A stretch of DNA of 26,390 bases from RYN-425 sp035542755 (GTDB lineage Bacteria; Patescibacteriota; Saccharimonadia; Saccharimonadales; UBA10212). The translations under genes were made by a program, and so were the position numbers. Of the stretch, positions 21,481 through 26,390 are shown one piece after another (the stretch's first letter is position 1; each line of letters starts with the position of its first letter). The notes beneath the pieces were generated by a model that worked only from the letters and a program-made list of their open reading frames with translations, did not search any database and was not told the DNA's origin. The stretch lies in assembly GCA_035542755.1 (NCBI GenBank), contig DATKKU010000013.1:1-26390 (forward strand). Reading direction: 5' to 3'.

Positions 21481-21513
21481 AATATAGCTTAAGGGAGAGG
21501 AGTATTTAGTAAA

Positions 21514-21999
21514 ATGGCAAGAAGTTTCAACCAAGTAACTTTGATGGGCAATTTAACGCGCGACCCAGAGCTAAGGACGACACCTAACGGTGCGACGGTC
21601 TGCAGCTTTAGTCTGGCGCTAAACCGCAGCTACAAAAATGCCGAGGGCGACTGGACGGAAGTCACTGACTTTATTGACGTGGTAGCCTGGGGCCCGCTAG
21701 GCGAGCGAGTGGCTCAGTATCTAACCAAAGGCCGCCCAGCACTGGTCAACGGTCGTTTACAAAGCCGCAGCTGGGAGCAAGAGGGCCAGAAGCGCAGCAA
21801 AGTAGAGGTCGTAGCTCAAGATGTAACGTTCCTGGGAGGTCCCGGTGGCGGAGGTGGTGCACCAGCCAGCGGGGATGAACCGGGCGATAATGACGCCAAG
21901 CCAGCCGCTAAAAAGACTGCAAGCAAGAAAAAGGACGAGGACGTGGTTATAGAGGACATTGGCGACGAGCCAATCAACCTAGATGACATCCCGTTTTAA
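21514..21999 (+). CDS. ssb: single-stranded DNA-binding protein
   Basis: Coats single-stranded DNA in replication and repair. The OB fold covers residues 1 to about 110 (RSFNQVTLMGNLTRDPELR, FSLALNRSYK, TDFIDVVAWGPLGERVAQYLTKGRPALVNGRLQ). A Gly-rich and Lys-rich disordered linker follows and the protein ends in the acidic tip DDIPF that recruits partner proteins. AGAGGAG lies 11 bases before the ATG. It sits between rpsF and rpsR, the common bacterial order. Confidence 0.97.
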   Translation: MARSFNQVTLMGNLTRDPELRTTPNGATVCSFSLALNRSYKNAEGDWTEVTDFIDVVAWGPLGERVAQYLTKGRPALVNGRLQSRSWEQEGQKRSKVEVVAQDVTFLGGPGGGGGAPASGDEPGDNDAKPAAKKTASKKKDEDVVIEDIGDEPINLDDIPF

Positions 22000-22008
22000 G
22001 GAGAATAA

Positions 22009-22212
22009 ATGGCAAAGATATTTAAACACCGAACAGACGTAGCATTTTTTGACTACAAGGATTTTAAAACCTTGCAGCGCTACGTCAACCAGTATGGGCA
22101 GATTGAGACTCGCAAAAAGACCGGTTTGACTGAGTCCAAGCAACGGCAACTAGCTCGCGCTATCAAACGCGCTCGTCATATCGCCCTATTACCGTTTGTA
22201 GCCAATGGCTAA
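22009..22212 (+). CDS. rpsR: 30S ribosomal protein S18
   Basis: Partner of S6 on the 30S platform. DYKDFKTLQRYVNQYGQIETRKKTGLTESKQRQLARAIKRARHIALLPF is the S18 core; no zinc-binding Cys are present. At 67 residues it is slightly short, with a minimal N-terminus. GGAG sits 5 bases before the ATG. Its 3' end overlaps the next gene by 8 bases, so they are probably coupled. Confidence 0.96.
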   Translation: MAKIFKHRTDVAFFDYKDFKTLQRYVNQYGQIETRKKTGLTESKQRQLARAIKRARHIALLPFVANG

Positions 22213-22537
22213 CCGCTCGCCATCAGTGGCCGCAAGGCAGCTGGAAAACCAAATTAACGGTATATTGAGGCAGGCTGACGTTTATAGGCTTGACCAGAAG
22301 CAAAGGACTACCGTGACTAATTTGAGTCAGAATTTGGTTCATATAAAAACCTATACCCGAGACTACGAGCTGGCCGAAACTCGCGAGGACCAGCTAAGGG
22401 ATGCTAAGCGCGCCAAGCGGTGGCTAGAGCAAGCCCAAAAAAACCTGCTAGCGGCAAGCCAATTTGATATTTTTGGCGCAGTTGACGTAGCTCACCTATC
22501 AGCACAAATTGACCAAATAATCGGAGACTTAAAGTAG
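22205..22537 (+). CDS. small helical hypothetical protein in the rpsR-efp operon
   Basis: I do not recognise this 110-residue protein. It appears wholly alpha-helical and charged (QLENQINGILRQADVYRLDQKQR, AKRWLEQAQKNLLAASQFDIF), without Cys, signal or membrane segment, and could be a coiled-coil or RNA-binding helical bundle. The ATG overlaps the end of rpsR and its stop directly abuts the efp ATG, so it is an integral part of a translation operon. A ribosome-associated role is only suggested by this position. Confidence 0.7.
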   Translation: MANRSPSVAARQLENQINGILRQADVYRLDQKQRTTVTNLSQNLVHIKTYTRDYELAETREDQLRDAKRAKRWLEQAQKNLLAASQFDIFGAVDVAHLSAQIDQIIGDLK

Positions 22538-23104
22538 ATGGCATTATCGATAACTGATTTAAAAAAAGGCACAATTTTTCAACTGGACGGTGAACCATAC
22601 AGAGTCACTGAGTATAGCCAAAAAGTTATGGGCCGCGGCGGCTCTACAGTAAACGTTAAGATTAAAAGTCTAGTTTCCGGCAAGGTACTAGCTAAGACCT
22701 TTCACGGTAGCGACCAGCTGGAATCCGCCGACGTTAGCAATCGCCCGATGCAGTACCTATATACCGATAGTGGTAAATATCATTTTATGGACCCCGACAG
22801 CTACGAGCAGTTTGAGCTGAACGACGAAGCTATGGAGGGCAAAAGCGGCTACCTTAAAGAGGGCGATAGTATTACCGCCCAGTTTTTTAACGACCGGATT
22901 ATAAATATAGAGCTGCCAAAAAATGTGCCACTAAAAGTTACCTATGCCGAAGATGCGGTACGTGGTGATACCTCTACCGCGATTACTAAAGAAGCAACTT
23001 TGGAAACGGGCCTGAGTATCAGGGTCCCGGCATTTATTAAGACAGGGGATGTGATTAGCGTAGATACAGTAAGCGGAGCTTATCGTGAGCGCCTCAAAAG
23101 CTAG
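22538..23104 (+). CDS. efp: elongation factor P
   Basis: EF-P relieves ribosome stalling at polyproline stretches. All three beta-barrel domains are present: domain I (LKKGTIFQLDGEPYRVTEYSQKV), domain II (YLYTDSGKYHFMDPDSYEQFEL) and domain III (LPKNVPLKVTYAEDAVRGDT, and TKEATLETGLSIRVPAFIKTGDVISVDTVSGAYRER). The tip of the domain I loop, modified on Lys34 in E. coli (PGKG), reads MGRGG with Arg33. Arg at this place is used by the rhamnosyl-modified (EarP) branch, but no modification gene is in this window. GGAG lies 11 bases before the ATG. Confidence 0.96.
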   Translation: MALSITDLKKGTIFQLDGEPYRVTEYSQKVMGRGGSTVNVKIKSLVSGKVLAKTFHGSDQLESADVSNRPMQYLYTDSGKYHFMDPDSYEQFELNDEAMEGKSGYLKEGDSITAQFFNDRIINIELPKNVPLKVTYAEDAVRGDTSTAITKEATLETGLSIRVPAFIKTGDVISVDTVSGAYRERLKS

Positions 23105-23576
23105 CAAAAAACGTTACTGGATAAGCCTTTTTTTGGATGATATGCAGGTTGGCGATAATTTTCAATCCGGCTTGCTCCATATAACCATCGTGCCGTGGTT
23201 TGTGTCCGACCAGCCAGACGAGCAGCTAGTCAAATCTTTTATATCAGAATTTTCTACCGCCAGGATGTTTGATTTGCTGGTTGGCAAAAATGTTAAATTT
23301 GGCCCCAAGAAGAACGTCGCGGTTAACTTAATCAGATATTCGGCCGAGCTGACTGATTTACACACTCAGTCGCTTGCATGGTTTGATAAAATTTCGGCCC
23401 GTTGGGCCGTTAAAAATCCCTATGTGGCCGATAAGTATGTGCCGCATATTAGGCGCCGCCGCGGCACCAAACTGGTGGAGGCTGACCAGCTGAGCGTACG
23501 CTACTTATACTTAATTGAGGCGGCTCGCCAGGAAGATAATTTGCGCACCGTGGCTGCCAGGGTGGAGCTGAAGTGA
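23085..23576 (+). CDS. 2H phosphoesterase-like (2'-5' RNA ligase family) protein
   Basis: A 163-residue protein with the plan of 2H phosphoesterases such as LigT/2'-5' RNA ligase. The first motif is intact (LLHITIVPWF, H-x-T). The second, expected as H-x-S/T, reads VPHIRRRRG, so the His is kept but the Ser/Thr is Arg. Activity is therefore uncertain, and the family call is moderate. The GTG start at 23085 overlaps efp by 20 bases and is supported by GGAG 6 bases upstream; no ATG would leave the first motif intact. The 3' end overlaps tlyA-like as GTGA. Confidence 0.6.
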   Translation: MSASKASKKRYWISLFLDDMQVGDNFQSGLLHITIVPWFVSDQPDEQLVKSFISEFSTARMFDLLVGKNVKFGPKKNVAVNLIRYSAELTDLHTQSLAWFDKISARWAVKNPYVADKYVPHIRRRRGTKLVEADQLSVRYLYLIEAARQEDNLRTVAARVELK

Positions 23577-24133
23577 CTGAGGAAAAATATGTTAGCCGCG
23601 GCGGCCTAAAACTGGCCAGCGTGGCCGAAGTTTTAAAGTTAAATTTTAACGGGAAGTCGGTCCTGGACGTTGGCAGCAGTACCGGCGGTTTTACAGACTT
23701 TGCGCTGCAGCACGGCGCCGCTAAAGTGATTGCGGTTGATAGCGGCACCAACCAGCTTCATCCCTCGTTGCGAGCGGATAGTAGAGTTGAGCTGCATGAA
23801 AAGACTGACATCAGGCGGATAAACCTAAACGAGGTTCCGGATATAGTTGTAATAGACGTTAGTTTTGTTAGCCTGCGCCAAATCTTGCCGGCTATAGCTG
23901 ATTTGAGCGGGCCGGATACCGAAATTATTGCCATGGTAAAACCTCAATTTGAGGCAGCATCGGCCCAAAGTAATAGGGGAGTTATAAAAAATGACACTAT
24001 TCGCCGGCAAATATTAAAAGATTTTGAAAAGTGGGCTAGGGGCAGATTTGTGATAGTCGGCAAAGCCGACAGCCAAATCAGCGGCGCTAAAGGTAACCAA
24101 GAACGCTTCTATAACTTGAAAATAACTTCTTAG
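23573..24133 (+). CDS. TlyA-family rRNA methyltransferase without S4 domain
   Basis: The FtsJ-like Rossmann methyltransferase of TlyA, which 2'-O-methylates ribosomal RNA in mycobacteria. The TlyA signature YVSRGGLKL starts at residue 6, then SVLDVGSSTGGFTDFALQHGA (motif I), VIAVDSGTNQLHPSLRAD, VIDVSFVSLRQILPAI and MVKPQFEA. TlyA proteins normally begin with an S4 RNA-binding domain of about 60 residues; here it is absent, and the frame cannot extend into one because the preceding gene overlaps. The GTG start has GGTGGAG 5 bases upstream. Without S4 the target and affinity may differ. Confidence 0.85.
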   Translation: MTEEKYVSRGGLKLASVAEVLKLNFNGKSVLDVGSSTGGFTDFALQHGAAKVIAVDSGTNQLHPSLRADSRVELHEKTDIRRINLNEVPDIVVIDVSFVSLRQILPAIADLSGPDTEIIAMVKPQFEAASAQSNRGVIKNDTIRRQILKDFEKWARGRFVIVGKADSQISGAKGNQERFYNLKITS

Positions 24134-24144
24134 AAAGCTATACT
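24116..24144 (+). promoter_or_regulatory. promoter of the wall-hydrolase gene
   Basis: TTGAAA (24116-24121), 17-base spacer, TATACT (24139-24144), inside the 3' end of the TlyA-like gene. Initiation near 24151 gives a leader of about 210 bases, the longest in the window. Confidence 0.6.
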
Positions 24145-24150
24145 TATTAG

Positions 24151-24361
24151 CGACGGTTGTCAAACAGTCAGACCAGTCTGAACTTATGTCTAGGAGAAAG
24201 TAAACGCTGAGTTTACGCAAATTTCCTAGGCTCAGACATTAAGCCTAGACGTTCTGGAACATTTTCAGGGCAGCAAGGACGGCTTACAAACTGGCAGTTT
24301 TTAGACCCGGAAAACGAACCGAGGTTGGTTCTAGTACCTACAAAAAGGAGGGCAGCCGAGG
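24151..24361 (+). promoter_or_regulatory. structured 5' leader with alternative pairings
   Basis: TCAGAC (24168-24173) pairs with GTCTGA (24176-24181), but the same GTCTGA can also pair with a second TCAGAC at 24232-24237. The latter closes a larger hairpin with CTAGGA (24190-24195)/TCCTAG (24224-24229) and GTAAAC (24200-24205)/GTTTAC (24211-24216). Next are TAAGCC (24240-24245)/GGCTTA (24281-24286) and GAACC (24316-24320)/GGTTC (24327-24331). AAGGAGGG (24345-24352) precedes the ATG by 9 bases. It does not match a riboswitch consensus I know. Confidence 0.45.
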
Positions 24362-25015
24362 ATGCCCAACTACCGGCGCATTGCCGTGGCGTTTGCGGTA
24401 CTTTGTCTTTTGGGGGCCGTTTGCCTAACGGCTCGTACGCCTGCAGTCTTTGCAAGACCAGATACTGCAGCGGTAAAGCAGGTGAGTTCAAAGCATCAGA
24501 CTAGTCAGCGCGAAGTGGCGTTTCGCCAACTGCGGACTAGCCTTAACCACTGGCGGCGCGATACAGCCCACTGGCGGAGAGTAATGGGCAGGTCTCAGGC
24601 ATTGCCGCCTGGTCGGAGGCTGGCCAGTGTCTCGCCGGAGCGGTTGATGCTTTGGTGGAGACACCAAGCTTCGTTAGCCCACAGGCAGGCACAGCACCCG
24701 CCGCACCTGGCAGCCTGGCTGTGCATTCAGTCGGGCATAAAGGACGGCCGGTGGAGCCCTTCGCTTGAGTATCTGGGCGGCGGCTACCGAGTTCCTGGCC
24801 ACGGCGAAGGCAGCTGGACTACCGATGGCGGCTACGATGGAGGCCTGCAGATGAATCTGGGCTTTCAGCGTAGCTACGGCGCCTGGCTGCTGCATAGTGA
24901 GGGCACGGCTAACCACTGGAACCCATATGAACAAATGTGGGTTGCGGAAAGGGCTTGGAAAACCCGCGGCTTTAAGCCCTGGCCGGCAACGGCTCGGGCC
25001 TGTGGGCTGCTATGA
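24362..25015 (+). CDS. secreted Rpf/transglycosylase-like wall hydrolase
   Basis: A probable peptidoglycan muramidase. Residues 1-32 are a signal peptide (basic MPNYRR, hydrophobic core, AFA before the likely cleavage site). A helical, Arg/Trp-rich stretch (about 40-110) follows. The C-terminal domain has the order of the Rpf-like transglycosylase family: WLCIQ, HGEGSW with the candidate catalytic Glu, GGYDGGLQMNLGFQRSYG, WNPYEQMWVAERAW and GFKPWPATARACGLL. About 20 extra residues separate WLCIQ from HGEGSW. Such domains are widespread in Actinobacteria, the usual hosts of Saccharibacteria, so attack on or remodelling of wall during epibiotic growth is plausible but inferred. It has its own promoter, leader and 3' hairpin. 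Confidence 0.8.
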   Translation: MPNYRRIAVAFAVLCLLGAVCLTARTPAVFARPDTAAVKQVSSKHQTSQREVAFRQLRTSLNHWRRDTAHWRRVMGRSQALPPGRRLASVSPERLMLWWRHQASLAHRQAQHPPHLAAWLCIQSGIKDGRWSPSLEYLGGGYRVPGHGEGSWTTDGGYDGGLQMNLGFQRSYGAWLLHSEGTANHWNPYEQMWVAERAWKTRGFKPWPATARACGLL

Positions 25016-25025
25016 GAAGGATTGA

Positions 25026-25067
25026 GGGCCGGAGACTTTGCTTAAAAAACAGCAAAGTCTCCGGCCC
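25026..25067. terminator. 17-bp hairpin between convergent genes
   Basis: Perfect arms GGGCCGGAGACTTTGCT (25026-25042) and its complement (25051-25067) with loop TAAAAAAC. It starts 10 bases after the wall-hydrolase stop and lies 24 bases beyond the minus-strand regulator stop. No T-run follows on the plus strand. Confidence 0.65.
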
Positions 25068-25091
25068 CACACTGTCTGGCAACCGTCAAAT

Positions 25092-25739
25092 TTATAATAT
25101 TGCTTGCAGTGCTTCTATATCTTTTAGGGTTATGTAAAACTGCCTAGTTTTGATTAGGCCGCGTTGCTCTAGTTTAGCCAGTTCGCGGCTGGCGGTTTCA
25201 CGGCTGGCATTGATAGAACTGGCGATGTCCTGATGCCGAAGGGGTACATCTATTTTTAGGCCGTCGCCGTCTGCCAGACCAAAGCGGTGCGACATGGTTA
25301 GCAGAAATGATACCAAGCGCTCACGGACCGTCCGGTACTCTAAGTTTAGTATTCGCTCGGAGTGGATGCGGTACATCTCGGTCACCATATCCAGCATCGG
25401 CGGCAGCGCCGAGGGGTGGCTATGAATGTAGTCAAGATAGGTTTGGCGATCCAGGCGCCTAACGGTTGTCGGCGTTATAGCTTGATAAATAATTTCACGT
25501 TCTTGGCCGGTCAGTGCCCAAATTAAAGGAAAGATTTCCTGGCTTTTTCTGATAATCAGCAGATTTTCCTCGCCGTACTTACTTATATTGAGAGCTTTTA
25601 CCAAACCCTCTTCTATGTAGAAAACGCTGCTGGGCATTTCACCAGGTCTAATAATGTACTCGCCGCGGCGGTAGATTAGCTTAGTGCCACCCTGAAAAAC
25701 TTTGACCAGGGCCGCGAACTGCCTGCTATCCGCTAGCAT
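25092..25739 (-). CDS. Crp/Fnr-family transcriptional regulator
   Basis: A 215-residue regulator with an N-terminal cyclic-nucleotide-binding-like barrel (GEYIIRPGEMPSSVFYIEEGLVKAL), a long dimerisation helix (near TEMYRIHSERILNLEYRTVRERLVSFLL) and a C-terminal winged helix with the Crp recognition pattern RHQDIASSINASRETASRELAKLEQRGLIKT. The cAMP-binding Arg-Ser pair is not apparent and there is no N-terminal Cys cluster, so the ligand is unknown; it is neither an obvious Crp nor an Fnr. A Crp/Fnr-like site lies 60 bases upstream in the shared divergent region, suggesting autoregulation. TATAAA (25775-25780, minus strand) is a likely -10. Confidence 0.9.
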   Translation of the reverse strand: MLADSRQFAALVKVFQGGTKLIYRRGEYIIRPGEMPSSVFYIEEGLVKALNISKYGEENLLIIRKSQEIFPLIWALTGQEREIIYQAITPTTVRRLDRQTYLDYIHSHPSALPPMLDMVTEMYRIHSERILNLEYRTVRERLVSFLLTMSHRFGLADGDGLKIDVPLRHQDIASSINASRETASRELAKLEQRGLIKTRQFYITLKDIEALQAIL

Positions 25740-25798
25740 GTCTATATTTTCTCACGATTTGCGTCCAAGACCTATTTATAAGCGCATTTACAGCTAAT

Positions 25799-25814
25799 TG
25801 TGATTAAAATCATA
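25799..25814. promoter_or_regulatory. Crp/Fnr-like operator between divergent genes
   Basis: TGTGA-N6-TCATA differs from the Crp consensus TGTGA-N6-TCACA at one position, and its core TGAT-N4-ATCA also fits Fnr. The centre is near -39 from the probable start of the regulator gene, where a class II activator replaces the -35. On the plus strand it lies between TTTACA (25787-25792) and TCATAT (25810-25815). Confidence 0.5.
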
Positions 25815-25896
25815 TGTCGCTGGTGCTGAAAATTACTGCTAGCGGGTATAAGATAGGCGACAATTAAAGTACAAAGAGTTTAGGAGGCTAAAGCTC

Positions 25897-26390
25897 ATGG
25901 TACATATTAGCGTCATCCAGTCACAACTAACTAAACTAGGTATCCACCTTTCCAGATGGTTTATGCCAGAGCTCAAGGAACTTCAGCAACTTTTAATGGA
26001 CGACGAGGAAATAATTGCCTGTGCGCCGGGGCGATACTTTAGCGGCGTAGCGCTGCTGGTTGCCACCGATAAACGCCTGCTTTTGATAGATAAACGAACT
26101 TTCTTTATGACGGTTGAAGATACCCGCTACGACATGATTTCCGAAATTAATTTCTCAACCCGCTTTTATGACACGACCATCCACATTTTTACCCTTAATA
26201 AACAGCACAATTTCAGCAGTATTAAATACCGGCAGCAACTGCGGGATTTAACCAGCTTTGTACAGCAAAAAGTTTGGCAGCTTAGACAATATCAGCCGCA
26301 GGCTGGCAGTGCACCGGCCCCTCTGGTGGCGCGGTCTGCTCAGCCCTATACACCAGCGCCGCAAAATCAGCAGGCGTCGTCCAGTGTTTC
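25897..26390 (+). CDS. PH-domain-like protein, 3' end outside window
   Basis: The frame is open from ATG 25897 to the window end (164 codons visible). TAGGAGG lies 10 bases upstream. Residues about 36-120 resemble a bacterial PH (YokE-like) domain: IIACAPGRYFSGVALLVATDKRLLLIDKRTFF, then YDMISEINFSTRFYDTTIHIFT. A Pro/Gln/Ala/Ser-rich, probably disordered region begins near residue 130. No signal peptide is seen. It is divergent from the Crp/Fnr regulator and may be its target. Function unknown; membrane or protein binding is typical of the fold. Confidence 0.7.
   Translation, partial: MVHISVIQSQLTKLGIHLSRWFMPELKELQQLLMDDEEIIACAPGRYFSGVALLVATDKRLLLIDKRTFFMTVEDTRYDMISEINFSTRFYDTTIHIFTLNKQHNFSSIKYRQQLRDLTSFVQQKVWQLRQYQPQAGSAPAPLVARSAQPYTPAPQNQQASSSV

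Noticed and set aside
24151..24361. Known c-di-AMP (ydaO-type) riboswitch
   Set aside because: I do not see its conserved G-rich and ACC segments; the leader is therefore reported as unclassified.
24720..24850. Apparent loss of the catalytic Glu in the Rpf-like domain (CIQSGIKDG)
   Set aside because: The Glu is found about 20 residues later in HGEGSW, directly before the GGLQM motif, so an insertion explains the misalignment.
1..26390. TGA recoded as Gly or Trp as in some CPR lineages
   Set aside because: Several genes end in TGA at the expected protein length (polA, phosphotransferase, 2H-like gene, wall hydrolase).
1..26390. CRISPR arrays, insertion sequences, prophage or defence islands
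   Set aside because: No repeated spacer structure, transposase, integrase or terminal repeats were seen; the holin-like domain is part of a fusion enzyme, not a lysis cassette.

Overview
The window looks like a chromosomal segment of a Patescibacteria/CPR bacterium, most probably Candidatus Saccharibacteria (TM7). This is inferred from gene content, order and reduced domain architectures, not from a database search. TGA clearly works as a stop (polA, phosphotransferase and the wall hydrolase all end in it), which argues against recoded CPR lineages. Genes are compact, often overlap by 1-20 bases, and almost everything is informational or repair machinery. I see no insertion sequence, CRISPR array, tRNA or rRNA.

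Layout. 1-3491: 3' end of polA, a NUDIX hydrolase, an APH/Mph-like phosphotransferase and a methyltransferase, closely packed. 3515-7529: an exported hypothetical protein, a holin-like/alkaline-phosphatase-superfamily fusion, a HAD hydrolase, a small DciA-like gene on the minus strand and a hypothetical gene. 7544-10576: mutM, a minus-strand membrane protein, holA, a GC-rich patch with a possible small minus-strand unit, and rpsT on the minus strand. 10670-17966: a degenerate DHH protein, truB, rpsO, pnp, a uracil-DNA glycosylase-like gene and rnj; this keeps the widespread nrnA-truB-rpsO-pnp order and groups RNA processing and decay. 17967-20273: ftsK behind a near-ideal promoter. 20297-20967: a GtrA-like membrane gene on the minus strand, ending in a 36-bp perfect palindrome. 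20992-24133: rpsF-ssb-rpsR-hypothetical-efp-2H-like-tlyA-like operon. 24116-25067: a secreted Rpf/transglycosylase-like muramidase with its own promoter, a roughly 210-nt structured leader and a long hairpin. 25092-26390: a Crp/Fnr regulator and a divergent, incomplete PH-domain gene sharing a Crp/Fnr-like site.

Main points for a second look: (1) a -10 box 6-11 nt before the start codon recurs at about nine genes, suggesting widespread leaderless or near-leaderless transcription; (2) both base-excision glycosylases have lost metal-ligand cysteines (MutM zinc finger, UDG Fe-S cluster); (3) the NrnA-position protein has lost its DHH catalytic motifs; (4) the wall-hydrolase leader has mutually exclusive pairings like a riboswitch or attenuator; (5) rpsF has an ideal Shine-Dalgarno that points at an ATT codon; (6) several 3' ends carry long hairpins without U-tracts, some containing the stop codon.
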